Shown here: in pieces, positions 1 through 7,792 of the stretch | Layout: every line of letters starts with the position of its first letter | Position numbering within the stretch: position 1 is the first letter of the stretch | Origin: Anaerolineae bacterium | GTDB taxonomy: Bacteria; Chloroflexota; Anaerolineae; 4572-78; J111 | NCBI GenBank assembly: GCA_023382535.1 | Contig: JAHDWA010000038.1 | Location: 1-64,000 of the forward strand | DNA length: 64,000 nucleotides | Direction: 5' to 3' | The notes under the pieces: model-generated | Databases searched by the model: none | Told to the model about the DNA's origin: nothing | What the model saw: only the letters and a program-made list of their open reading frames with translations | Made by a program: the position numbers and the translations under genes

Positions 1-157
1 ACTGTGCCCACAGAATGTTCAACTCCGTCACCCCCTCAGGCGGAGTGCCGATATCTGCCTCTTGAGCAGCGGCTTCATCCACAGAGGTGGCCGCGCCGCC
101 GAGGCTGAGGGTCAGAATGACCAACAGGCTAATTAGCCAAAACAAACGCTTACTCAT
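1..157 (-). CDS. Secreted solute-binding protein, N-terminal fragment (probable sugar ABC transporter)
   Basis: This gene is cut by the window edge. About 52 residues can be read leftwards from an ATG at 155-157, which is preceded by a strong ribosome binding site (AAGGAGGAAG, complement of 161-170). The fragment starts MSKRLFWLI and has a classic Sec signal: a basic n-region, a hydrophobic stretch of about 17 residues, then small residues (GGAATSVDEAAAQ) around the cleavage site. The mature part begins VTELNILWAQ, as is common in sugar-type ABC solute-binding proteins. The neighbours to the right encode sugar isomerases, a kinase and transketolase, which fits import of a sugar. The ligand and family cannot be fixed from so short a piece; another secreted protein is possible. 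Confidence 0.7.
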   Translation of the reverse strand, partial: MSKRLFWLISLLVILTLSLGGAATSVDEAAAQEADIGTPPEGVTELNILWAQ

Positions 158-495
158 TTACTTCCTCCTTGAATAGATTTCGACATAGAAATTGCTAAAA
201 GAGTATTTGCTGGCGAAAAAATTAGATTCAACGCGTCGTGGGCGTCACCCCCCTTCTATACTCAGATAGGTCAAACACCACATTAACATCGTTTTTAGAG
301 TTACTTTGCGCCGCTTGTTGAGGTTCAATGCGCTGGGATGGTAACATGGAAGATTGAAAAAGTCAAAAAGAGATGTATTACTTTTACATATTAGTTGTAT
401 ACAGGTTAAATACCGTATAAATACTGAAAGGTTAAAAACAGTTCTCTCTTAATGGCCGTATTTCATAACTACCCAAAAACATCACGCCTTACGTT
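158..495. other. Intergenic region, low G+C, no gene seen
   Basis: This stretch lies between two leftward genes and is much richer in A+T than its surroundings. It should hold the promoter of the binding-protein gene to its left, but I could not pick a convincing -35/-10 pair. A short ACGTTTCACGCC stretch at its right end resembles the stuttered spacer words seen elsewhere in the window. I see no open reading frame with a ribosome binding site and no RNA gene. Confidence 0.4.
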
Positions 496-1458
496 TCACG
501 CCCAAAACATTTCTCCTGGTGTTTCAGCCATCCCTGCTTCTTTCAGCATAGCCACTCCTTTGGCCAGACCTTCATCAATAGACATCAAAGCATCTTCGTG
601 TTCAATCGAAATCACGTAGTCATAGCCGACCAGCCGCAGGGCGCTGATAATGTCTTTCCAGGTCTTGGCGTCATGGCCATAGCCGATGCTGCGGAAGGTC
701 CAGGCCCGCCTGGCTATCTGGCCGTAGGGTTTGTTGTCGTTGCAGCCATTCACGGCGATGTTCAAGGTGTCCACGTAGCAATCCTTGCCATGGACATGAA
801 AAATTGCCTCACCCAGAGCGCGAATGGCGGCTACGGGGTCAACCCCGTTCCAGAACAGGTGACTCGGATCAAAGTTGCAGCCGAGTATAGGTCCAACCGC
901 CTCGCGTAACTTAAGGAGTGTTTCCACATTGTAGACCAGCATACCCGGATGCATCTCGAAGGCGACCTTGATGCCATGCTCCCCGGCAAACTTGCCGGCC
1001 TCGCGCCAGTAAGGAATGGTCACGTCATTCCATTGGTACTCCAGTATCTGTAAAAAATGCGGAGGCCAGGGACAGGTGACCCAGTTGGGCATCGTATCCT
1101 GGGGCGAACCGGCGGGCAGGCCCGAAAAAGCATTGACAACCGGAATTTGTAACAGGGCAGCCAGGCGCACCGCCTTGCGAAAATCCTCATCAGCCTTTTG
1201 CGCCTCAGCTTTATCCGGCGAAACCGGGTTGGCATGCACACTGAAGGCGCTTAGGATCAACCCTCGTGAGATAATTGCCTCCATATATTTTTTTCGGGCG
1301 CTTTCACTGGCTAACAGTTCGTCTACCGGACAATGGGGCTGGCCCGGGTAACCCCCCGCTCCAATTTCCACCGCTGACACCCCGGCAGTCACTGCCCGGT
1401 CGAGGGCAGCTTCAAACGACAGATTTCCAAAAAGGGCCGTAAATACGCCGATACGCAT
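496..1458 (-). CDS. Sugar phosphate isomerase/epimerase-like TIM-barrel protein
   Basis: The 320-residue product belongs to the xylose-isomerase-like TIM barrel (AP endonuclease 2) superfamily, whose members isomerise or epimerise sugars, inosose or sugar phosphates with a divalent metal. The expected metal-site segments are present in order: FEMH (E168, H170), FDPSH (D197, H200), HVHGKD (H221, H223) and IEHED (E286, H287). The ATG at 1456-1458 follows AAGGAGG at a good distance. It lies 102 bp downstream of the SAF-domain oxidoreductase on the same strand, so the two probably act on one substrate. The cytoplasmic location follows from the absence of a signal. The exact sugar cannot be told from sequence alone. 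Confidence 0.8.
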   Translation of the reverse strand: MRIGVFTALFGNLSFEAALDRAVTAGVSAVEIGAGGYPGQPHCPVDELLASESARKKYMEAIISRGLILSAFSVHANPVSPDKAEAQKADEDFRKAVRLAALLQIPVVNAFSGLPAGSPQDTMPNWVTCPWPPHFLQILEYQWNDVTIPYWREAGKFAGEHGIKVAFEMHPGMLVYNVETLLKLREAVGPILGCNFDPSHLFWNGVDPVAAIRALGEAIFHVHGKDCYVDTLNIAVNGCNDNKPYGQIARRAWTFRSIGYGHDAKTWKDIISALRLVGYDYVISIEHEDALMSIDEGLAKGVAMLKEAGMAETPGEMFWA

Positions 1459-1498
1459 TGGAGAACCTCCTTAGTAAGAGAAATTTTGATAAAAGCGT

Positions 1499-1558
1499 AA
1501 TACGTGGTGCGTATTCCGTTAGTTCTAGCGGCTACGCACTACGTAACACGCAACACGT
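1499..1558. repeat. Stutter hairpin, 'ACGTGGTGCGT' word class
   Basis: The spacer reads as variants of ACGTGGTGCGT on the left and ACGCACTACGT then ACGCAACACGT on the right, giving an imperfect stem-loop that fills the gap between two co-directional genes. It is closely related in wording to the perfect hairpin at 7741-7785. Confidence 0.6.
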
Positions 1559-1560
1559 CA

Positions 1561-2847
1561 CTATAACTGATCCTGCTGCCGCCGTAACTTTACCACCGTG
1601 CTGGCTTCATCCAGCTTCACATCCTCCCAGGTCACAACAGCGCCGGCAGCGACAGGTCGAACTACTTGAGCGCCGGGAGCCAGACCAACGGGCAGGGCAT
1701 TCAATTCGCGGACCACCTCCGCGCGATCCATAACGCCGTGAACCATAAAGCCGCCGAAATCATCCAGCGTCTCGCCCGGCTGCAAGTTGCGCTTGGCTAT
1801 GGTCATAATATCGGCCACGGGACGATCCAGCGGCGCCAGAGTCGGTTGGTGCAGAAGATGAGCCTTGGCAATCGAAATAGGTGCTTCCAGGAACCAGAGG
1901 TGGTAGGGCCGGAAAAAGGTGAAGTATTTGCCTTGGCCCACCTTGAGATAACTGAGGTCGGCCTGGATGCGGGCGTCGTCTATCCGCACCGTGACAAACA
2001 CCCCGCCAGCCATCGAACTACCCTGCACAAAGTCTACGGCGCCGGGAAACCGGGTCAGGCCGCCATCTTCGACCAGGGCGAATACCTTTGAGACTGTTTC
2101 CAGCGTTGCTTCTGGGCCGATCATCCCTCGCTGCATGGGCAGGCAACTGGTGGCGTTGGCCGCACAGGCCATCTCGAACATAGTTTTGGTGCCATCCACG
2201 TACGAGGCGACCTGGTAGGGGTCTTTGTCCTGCTTGGCGGCCGACTCGGCCACGGTTTCGGGCGTGGCGGCGGGATTGAGCGGGTTATTTTTGCCCTTGC
2301 CGATGACCATAATTTCATAGCCCAGGCAGGTGACAAAGTTGTAAAGCTCCATCAGGCAGCCCGGCTCATCGCCCGACGAAACTGTGTACAGCACTCCGGC
2401 TTCCTGGGCCAGCTTTTTCAAGATCCGCCCGACCGTCACATCGGCCTCAATGTTGACCAGCACCACATCCTTTCCATTCTGGATACAGGCATAAGCGGTT
2501 TCCGCGCCAATGGCCGGGGAGTAGGTCACATCGGCGACGAGGTCCACCGCATCCACCTGGGCAGCCAGCCGATAGTCGCCGGTGATGACGCGCCGGCCTG
2601 CCTGGAGCCCATCCATTGCCTGGGCTACGGTATCTGCCTCAATTATATCCTCACGGGACAGGCCCGTCGAGAGAAAGGCATTCCGGGCAGCTTTGGTATT
2701 GGCATCGGCCAGCAGGACGACCTCCATTCCCGGCACATGCTTCATCGCGGCGACAAAGCCGCTGCCCATCCAGCCCGCCCCGCTGGCTCCGACTCGAACA
2801 GGCTTGTTTTCAGCCTGGCGGCGGAGAAGTTCTTGTCTGATTTGCAT
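1561..2847 (-). CDS. NAD(P)-dependent homoserine-dehydrogenase-like oxidoreductase with C-terminal SAF domain
   Basis: The 428-residue protein opens with a Rossmann nucleotide-binding motif (GASGAGWMGSGF, residues about 19-30) followed by an oxidoreductase body. It ends with a SAF-type segment (about 370-420, including LPVGLAPGAQVVRPV and VTWEDV). SAF domains are also found in sialic acid synthase, antifreeze proteins and sugar-acid dehydratases. Homologues are usually annotated as homoserine dehydrogenase-like or SAF-domain oxidoreductases in carbohydrate loci. Here the gene sits among sugar isomerase, transketolase and kinase genes, so oxidation or reduction of a sugar or sugar acid is more likely than threonine biosynthesis. 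The start ATG is preceded by AGGACAGG. The substrate is unknown. Confidence 0.75.
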   Translation of the reverse strand: MQIRQELLRRQAENKPVRVGASGAGWMGSGFVAAMKHVPGMEVVLLADANTKAARNAFLSTGLSREDIIEADTVAQAMDGLQAGRRVITGDYRLAAQVDAVDLVADVTYSPAIGAETAYACIQNGKDVVLVNIEADVTVGRILKKLAQEAGVLYTVSSGDEPGCLMELYNFVTCLGYEIMVIGKGKNNPLNPAATPETVAESAAKQDKDPYQVASYVDGTKTMFEMACAANATSCLPMQRGMIGPEATLETVSKVFALVEDGGLTRFPGAVDFVQGSSMAGGVFVTVRIDDARIQADLSYLKVGQGKYFTFFRPYHLWFLEAPISIAKAHLLHQPTLAPLDRPVADIMTIAKRNLQPGETLDDFGGFMVHGVMDRAEVVRELNALPVGLAPGAQVVRPVAAGAVVTWEDVKLDEASTVVKLRRQQDQL

Positions 2848-2863
2848 AACCTGTCCTCTATCC

Positions 2864-3442
2864 TTAATATCGCCTTCTTATATCTTCTAAAATCTTGGCC
2901 TCATATTGTTTATACAGCTTGGTTTGATTAAACCACACAGCTAATCGTAAGACCGGTAACAGATACCAATATTTTTTCTGCACATAGAAACTCGAAAGCT
3001 TTTTCTGCCATTCATCTGCAACATCTTCCTGCTCACGATGCTCTGGAGCAAGAATTTTATGAATATGATGGCCCAGCTCATGATACAGCACTTTAGAAAA
3101 AGCTATCTCTCTCAGCGGAGGAAGCTTTCGGAAAAAGCCCACTCTATACTCAATTATTTTGTCTACAAATATTTCAATCCAAGCTGGACTTCCGCCTGTT
3201 TGATGATAATAAAACCCTCGTACTTCTGAGACACTATATTTCCGTTTACGAGCTGTGACTTTTTTACGCAGTTGTCGGCGTGGCAGTCCCGATGAATTTG
3301 TAATGACGATACGTCTTAAGCCGCTCAAATATTTTTGTGGAATATTATCAATCAATTTTCGGGTTACAGCCGTTGCATCAATGGGCGGCTCGTAGTTGTT
3401 ATATGACTCTAGGATTTCAACAGAATTTTCGGATTCATTCAC
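2864..3442 (-). CDS. Small HExxH protein, putative zinc metallopeptidase-like
   Basis: The 192-residue product contains HELGHHIH (H121-E-L-G-H125), the core zinc motif of gluzincin metallopeptidases, followed at residues 139-144 by EDVADE, which could give a third acidic ligand as in anti-toxin or ImmA/SprT-like peptidases. No signal peptide is seen; the segment WYLLPVLRLAVWF near residue 160 is hydrophobic but short. The gene is distinctly more A+T-rich than its neighbours and uses A/T-ending codons, and no clear ribosome binding site precedes it. It interrupts the sugar operon, so it may be a later arrival. Proteolytic activity is inferred from one motif only. Confidence 0.65.
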   Translation of the reverse strand: MNESENSVEILESYNNYEPPIDATAVTRKLIDNIPQKYLSGLRRIVITNSSGLPRRQLRKKVTARKRKYSVSEVRGFYYHQTGGSPAWIEIFVDKIIEYRVGFFRKLPPLREIAFSKVLYHELGHHIHKILAPEHREQEDVADEWQKKLSSFYVQKKYWYLLPVLRLAVWFNQTKLYKQYEAKILEDIRRRY

Positions 3443-3767
3443 AATGGTTACAACACTTATAAGTTCACCCCAAGCTGAAGCTCAGGGCTGATAACTAAAG
3501 TAAGCTGAGGAACTTTAAAAAAATTAACTCGATAAGATTTTGCCAACGTCCGCCTTGAACTGAAGTTCAGGCTGCTATAAAAAGTCCGTTCAAACGGACT
3601 GTTTGAGCAGTAGTTTGTTTCAGCCTGATGATTTTTAGTCGGTTTCTAACCGACTTCCCTTATCAGCCCAGAATTTCAATTCGGGGCGATGCCGCAACGA
3701 CATTACCGAGTTATTTTCTTGATCTTCATCAACTCCAGGTAACGAAAGGCTGAAGAGTTGCCTGTTT
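3443..3767. repeat. Intergenic composite palindrome block (copy A)
   Basis: The 325-bp spacer has no gene. It holds a series of short inverted repeats: a GAACTGAAGTTCAGGC unit near 3557, AGTCCGTT/AACGGACT (3583-3590 and 3593-3600), AGTCGGTT/AACCGACT (3637-3644 and 3648-3655), and a CAGCCCAGAATTTCAATTCGG unit near 3664, of which the 19 bases from AGCCC onward form the core. A block with the same order and related units lies at 35266-35400. The spacing suggests several consecutive hairpins if transcribed. Confidence 0.65.
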
Positions 3768-4733
3768 CTATTTCGCCTTCACCGCTTCTCGCGCCGCCGC
3801 CACAATATCCTCTGCCGTCAAATGATACTTCCGCAGCAAATCATCCGGCTCCGCCGACTCGACATAGGTGTCAGCCAGACCGACAAAGCGCATGGGAACG
3901 GGCTGGTGTTGGGCCGCCACGCGGGCGATGTTGCTGCCCATCCCGCCCTGCAAAAGATGCTCCTCGGCGGTAACGATGGCTCCGGTTTCGCGGGCGGCGG
4001 CGGCAATGGCTGCGGTATCCATCGGACGGATCGTGTGGAAATCCAGCACCCGCGCTTCGATCCCCTCTTCAGCCAGCGTCGCGGCGGCATCTAACGCGGC
4101 CGCCACCATGATCCCGCAGGCGACGATAGTCACATCACTGCCCTGCCGGACCACGTTCGCCTTACCGATCTCAAAGGGGCAGTTATCCATGGAATAGATG
4201 TGCGGCAGGGCCACCCGGCTGGAACGCAAAAAGACCGGGCCAACATAATTAGTAGCAGCTTTCACCGCTGCGTGCATCGAGGCCGGATCGCTGGGGACGA
4301 GGATGACAAAGGTGGGCAGGCCGCCGACCAGGGCCAAATCCTCGATGCCCATCTGGGTGGGACCATCTTTGCCCAGGGTAATGCCGCCGTGGCTGCCCAG
4401 GATTTTGGCGTTGAGGTTCGACAGCGCCACCGCCAGCCGGATCTGGTCGTAGCCGTTGCAGAGCAAAAAGCTGGAAAAGCTGGTGATCCAGGGAATAAAG
4501 CCGCAGGCCGCCAGCCCGGCCCCCACGCCGACGAGGTTGCTCTCGGCAATCCCCAGGTTGAAGAATCGTTCGGGAAAAGCCTGGCGCACCGTCTCGGCTT
4601 TGGTCGAGTTGCCCAGGTCGCCGTCGAGGACGACGACTTTGGGGTTCTCGCGGGCTGCGGCCAGGATGGCCTCGCCAAATATGTCGCGCAGGGGTTTGCT
4701 GGGAGGCAGACCCGCTTTCTCACCCAATCTCAT
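3768..4733 (-). CDS. Transketolase, C-terminal subunit
   Basis: The 321-residue protein is the second half of a two-gene transketolase, carrying the pyrimidine-binding and C-terminal domains. GIAESN near residue 70 includes the glutamate that activates thiamine diphosphate, and the 'GLADTYVES' and 'LTAEDIVAAAREAVK' segments match the C-terminal domain of split transketolases. A longer frame runs upstream to 4847, but the ATG at 4731-4733 is preceded by AAAGGAG and begins with the conserved core, so I use it. It overlaps the end of the N-terminal subunit gene by 14 bp, as expected for translational coupling. The enzyme would transfer two-carbon units between sugar phosphates in the cytoplasm. 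Confidence 0.92.
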   Translation of the reverse strand: MRLGEKAGLPPSKPLRDIFGEAILAAARENPKVVVLDGDLGNSTKAETVRQAFPERFFNLGIAESNLVGVGAGLAACGFIPWITSFSSFLLCNGYDQIRLAVALSNLNAKILGSHGGITLGKDGPTQMGIEDLALVGGLPTFVILVPSDPASMHAAVKAATNYVGPVFLRSSRVALPHIYSMDNCPFEIGKANVVRQGSDVTIVACGIMVAAALDAAATLAEEGIEARVLDFHTIRPMDTAAIAAAARETGAIVTAEEHLLQGGMGSNIARVAAQHQPVPMRFVGLADTYVESAEPDDLLRKYHLTAEDIVAAAREAVKAK

Positions 4734-5571
4734 GGTCCAGAATCTCCTTTCGCGCTTGTTCCGCCAGTTCCGGCGACAGCGCCCGGCCGTGCCAGGTAAA
4801 GTCGGTCTCGACAAAGGAGACGCCTTTGCCCTTGACCGTGTGCGCAATGATGATCGTCGGCTGGCCTTTGACCACCTGGGCCACCCTGAGTTCGTGGATC
4901 AGCGCCGCTAGGTTGTGCCCATCAGCCTCTTCCACGTGCCAGCCGAAGCTTTGCCATTTGTCTACCAGCGGTTCCAGCGCCATCTCGCGGCTGATGGGGC
5001 CGGTTTCCTGGAACTTGTTGTAATCGAGGATAGCGGTCAGGGTGTCGGCATTGAAGTGAGCGGCGGCCATGGCTGCCTCCCAAACCTGGCCGGCCTCGCA
5101 TTCGCCGTCACCCAGCAGCACGTAAACCCGGTAATCCAGCTTGTTCAGCCGGCCGCCCAAAACGTGGCCCAGGCCCACCGACAAGCCCTGGCCCAGCGAG
5201 CCGGTTGTCGCTTCAACCCCCGGCATCATTCCTTGAACAGGATGTCCCTGCACCGGACTGTCAATCTGGCGCAGCCGTCCCAATTCCTCGCGGCTAAAAT
5301 AACCGGCCTGGACCAGCACGGCGTAGAGCAGCGGCGCGGCATGGCCCTTGCTCATAATAAAGCGGTCTCGCTCCGGCCACTCCGGTTGATCGGGCCGGTA
5401 GCGCAGGATGCCGCCGAAATAGAGGGCGGTCACAATTTCGGTGGCCGACCAGGAACTGGAGGGGTGGCCCGACCCCGCTTTGGTTGTCATCTCCAGGATA
5501 TCCAATCGGATCCGGCGGGCCAGATGGCGCAAGCCGGGTAGGTCTAACTGTTGCGTTGATGTTTCTGACAT
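4720..5571 (-). CDS. Transketolase, N-terminal (thiamine-diphosphate-binding) subunit
   Basis: The 283-residue protein is the first half of a split transketolase. It has SKGHAAPLLYA with the substrate-proximal histidine and the thiamine diphosphate/Mg motif beginning GDGECEAG and ending in DYNKFQ. The frame is open from 5595, but the ATG at 5569-5571 follows AGGAG at a standard distance and gives the usual N-terminus (MSETSTQQ). It is translated just ahead of, and overlapping, the C-terminal subunit. A PfkB kinase gene lies directly upstream, so the pair probably serves pentose or other sugar catabolism rather than housekeeping alone. Confidence 0.92.
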   Translation of the reverse strand: MSETSTQQLDLPGLRHLARRIRLDILEMTTKAGSGHPSSSWSATEIVTALYFGGILRYRPDQPEWPERDRFIMSKGHAAPLLYAVLVQAGYFSREELGRLRQIDSPVQGHPVQGMMPGVEATTGSLGQGLSVGLGHVLGGRLNKLDYRVYVLLGDGECEAGQVWEAAMAAAHFNADTLTAILDYNKFQETGPISREMALEPLVDKWQSFGWHVEEADGHNLAALIHELRVAQVVKGQPTIIIAHTVKGKGVSFVETDFTWHGRALSPELAEQARKEILDHEIG

Positions 5572-5599
5572 GTAAACTCCTGAGTATAAATTCATCTTG

Positions 5600-5628
5600 C
5601 GTGTTGCGTTTAAGTTTTACGCAACACG
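5600..5628. repeat. Hairpin, CGTGTTGCGT / ACGCAACACG
   Basis: A perfect 10-bp inverted repeat (5600-5609 and 5619-5628) with a 9-base loop sits between the kinase and transketolase genes. It uses the same 'GCGTGTTGCGT' word as spacers at 28695, 36194 and 52849. Confidence 0.75.
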
Positions 5629-5634
5629 TGGCTA

Positions 5635-6624
5635 TTACGAGTTTTGCGCCAAAAATTGACTCACCTCGGCTGCCGTTGGCAAGGCCGGAATGACTCCCTG
5701 CTTTGTTGCTGTCAGCGCGCCGACGGCGTTGGCGTAGCGTAACATCCGGGAGAGGCGTTCCGAGGTAAGCTGGTCGCGCCATGACCCCCTCCCCGGCCCT
5801 CCCCCTCTTAAGGGGAGGGAGAGTATCTGCACCAACAGCCCGGCCACAAAGGCATCGCCGCAGCCGATGGCATCAACAGTGGTGACGGTGAAACCGGGTA
5901 CACTGCCGCTGCCCTGGGCCGAGCGGAAAAAGCTGCCGTGGGGACCGAGCGTGACCACGCACAGATTCGGGCCGCGTTCCAAAAGCGTCTGACTGCCGTC
6001 GTCCAGGTCGCTGCTGGCGGAGAGCATTTCCAACTCAACTTCATTCACCTTGAGCAGATGGACCTGGGGCAGCACGGCTCGTATAATTTCAAGCGCCTCG
6101 TCTGGGTTGGACCAGAGGCTGGGCCGGTAATTAACGTCTAAGGAGATGAGGGCGCCCGCTTCGTGGGCCAGGCGCACGGCGGCCAGGGTCGCGCTGCGAC
6201 CGGGTTCGACGCTCAGGCTGACCGAACCGAAGTGCAGCACAGCGGCTTGTTGCAGCAGGCCATGGTCCAGTTCATCCGGGCGGAGGCGTGTATCCGCGCC
6301 TGGGTTGCGATAAAAGACAAACTCAGCGTGGTTAGGGTCGGGGAGAGCGATGAAAGCCATCGTGGTCCGAGCTGTGGGGTCAAGGCGCATGCCCCGCGTG
6401 TCTACCTGCTCGTGGGCCAGTGTGTCCATTAAAAAGCGGCCGAAGGCATCATCGCCCACCTTGCCGATGAAGGCGCTTTTGGCCCCCAGTCGAGCCGCCG
6501 CGACGGCGACATTGGCCGGAGCGCCGCCCGGCTTGGGGTGAAAAGCCGAGACCTCGACCAGCCGCCGGCCTATTTCCGCCGGGAACATGTCAATCAGTAA
6601 CTCGCCAAGACAAACAATGTCCAT
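5635..6624 (-). CDS. PfkB-family carbohydrate kinase (fructokinase-like) with an in-frame repeat-derived insert
   Basis: The 329-residue product is a ribokinase-family sugar kinase: GGAPANVAVAAARLGA near residues 33-48 binds the sugar, DVNYRPSLW near 163-171 is typical of fructokinases, and DAIGCGDAF (251-259) carries the catalytic Asp257 of the anion-hole motif (Cys replaces the usual Ala at 255). Residues 269-281 (SLPLRGGGPGRGS) are encoded by a GC-rich palindromic element and interrupt an otherwise continuous helix-rich region. The active site comes before the insert, so the enzyme may remain functional. It likely phosphorylates fructose or a related ketose before transketolase or glycolysis. 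Confidence 0.88.
   Translation of the reverse strand: MDIVCLGELLIDMFPAEIGRRLVEVSAFHPKPGGAPANVAVAAARLGAKSAFIGKVGDDAFGRFLMDTLAHEQVDTRGMRLDPTARTTMAFIALPDPNHAEFVFYRNPGADTRLRPDELDHGLLQQAAVLHFGSVSLSVEPGRSATLAAVRLAHEAGALISLDVNYRPSLWSNPDEALEIIRAVLPQVHLLKVNEVELEMLSASSDLDDGSQTLLERGPNLCVVTLGPHGSFFRSAQGSGSVPGFTVTTVDAIGCGDAFVAGLLVQILSLPLRGGGPGRGSWRDQLTSERLSRMLRYANAVGALTATKQGVIPALPTAAEVSQFLAQNS
5782..5820. repeat. GC-rich palindromic element inside the PfkB gene
   Basis: CCCTCCCC (5797-5804) and GGGGAGGG (5812-5819) form an 8-bp stem with a 7-base loop. The element length keeps the reading frame and adds SLPLRGGGPGRGS to the kinase. Confidence 0.7.
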
Positions 6625-6645
6625 AGGGTGCGCCTGCCTTGAAAT

Positions 6646-6696
6646 AGTAATCAGTTAGCAGTAACCAGTGGTCGTCTGCCCATCTGACTGATTACT
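6646..6696. repeat. Stutter hairpin, 'AGTAATCAGT' word class
   Basis: AGTAATCAGT (6646-6655) and ACTGATTACT (6687-6696) are perfect arms; further copies of CAGTAACCAGT and CTGATTACTG flank and fill the loop, so several alternative registers could pair. It occupies the gap between the kinase and the upstream isomerase gene. Confidence 0.75.
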
Positions 6697-6722
6697 GACC
6701 CCTGATTACTGTCACAGTTTCC

Positions 6723-7703
6723 TCACTTCCCACCCAGCATACGCCGCATCAGTTGCGAGATTTTGATGGCGTCGGAGGTGCGGAAGCACGCGCGCAGCTC
6801 CTCCCGCGGGACGCGGTCGAGCAGTTCCAGGGCAAAGTGCAGGTTGCGTACGCTTTCCGCGACCGCCTTTTCCGGCGGCTCACGGTAAGGGAACAAATCC
6901 AGGCCGTACCAGCCATCATAACCCCACTCGTCGAGCCAGAACATGGCCTCGACGGTTTCCCACAGGTTGACTGTGCCGACAATCACGTCGTCGTCAAAGA
7001 GCTTCCAGTTGTCGTTCCAGTGCGTGTGGAAGAGCTTGTTATAACGGCAGGCCAGGGCGAGGGACTCGGCCAGATTTTCTTTCATGATGAAGGCGTGGCC
7101 CATGTCAATGTTGATGCCCAGGTTGGGCCGGTTGATCTCGTTAATAATGGTCATACAGTGGCCGATGGTCGGCAGGAGGATGTGGGTACGCGGCTCAAAA
7201 GCCTTGTACTCCAGCACAACTTTTTGGCTGGGGTTGTAGTCAGCCCATTCGGCCAGCCCGGCCACGAGATCGTCGAGCCGCTGGCGGTGGTCAATCTGGA
7301 AGGGATAGTCGTAGCCATCCTGGGCCGGCCAGTAGACCATAACTTCGGCTTCCATATACTGGGCCAGGTCGGTGGTGCGCTTGGCCAGGTCAATGGCTTC
7401 GCGGCGCAGTTTGGGGTCGGGGTTGCTGAACTGTCCGAATTTCCAGCGGGGATCAATCCAGAGGTGGGGGCAGAACTGGACAATTTTCAGTCCCAGGTCA
7501 TCGGCCAGCTTTTTCAAATCTTTGTAATTCGCGTCCGTAACCTCCGAGGGGTAGTGCATCTCCAGCCCGCCGACGCCCTCCACAGAGGCAGCCAGCTTGA
7601 ACCGCTCCTCGATGGTTTTATCGGGCCGGTAGCCCTGCTTGACAAAGCGGTCACTGGTTGCGCCCAAAAACCAGATGCCGGCGGATACTTTGAGTTGTTT
7701 CAT
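6723..7703 (-). CDS. Xylose-isomerase-like TIM-barrel sugar isomerase/epimerase
   Basis: The 326-residue protein is a second TIM-barrel isomerase, not closely related to that at 496. Segments EYKAFEP, NIDMGHAFI, FHTHWNDNWKLFDDD and YGLDLFPYREPP supply the Glu, Asp, His and Asp/Glu residues expected at the metal site. The upstream-extended frame (to 7796) runs into a repeat; the ATG at 7701-7703 with AAAGGAG just before it is the likely start. It lies immediately after the GntR repressor gene, so it is probably controlled by it. The sequence resembles sugar isomerases of the rhamnose/xylose type, but the substrate is not determinable here. Confidence 0.8.
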   Translation of the reverse strand: MKQLKVSAGIWFLGATSDRFVKQGYRPDKTIEERFKLAASVEGVGGLEMHYPSEVTDANYKDLKKLADDLGLKIVQFCPHLWIDPRWKFGQFSNPDPKLRREAIDLAKRTTDLAQYMEAEVMVYWPAQDGYDYPFQIDHRQRLDDLVAGLAEWADYNPSQKVVLEYKAFEPRTHILLPTIGHCMTIINEINRPNLGINIDMGHAFIMKENLAESLALACRYNKLFHTHWNDNWKLFDDDVIVGTVNLWETVEAMFWLDEWGYDGWYGLDLFPYREPPEKAVAESVRNLHFALELLDRVPREELRACFRTSDAIKISQLMRRMLGGK

Positions 7704-7740
7704 TGCCACAGATCTCCTTTGGTCAAAGTATTTGCAACAA

Positions 7741-7785
7741 TACGTGGTGCGTGTTCCGTTGTTCTTACGGAACACGCACCACGTA
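7741..7785. repeat. Perfect 19-bp hairpin, 'ACGTGGTGCGT' word class
   Basis: TACGTGGTGCGTGTTCCGT (7741-7759) and its exact reverse complement (7767-7785) flank a 7-base loop, the longest perfect stem in the window. It lies between the GntR gene and the isomerase gene and has no T-run, so it is not a standard intrinsic terminator. Confidence 0.85.
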
Positions 7786-7792
7786 CCACGTT

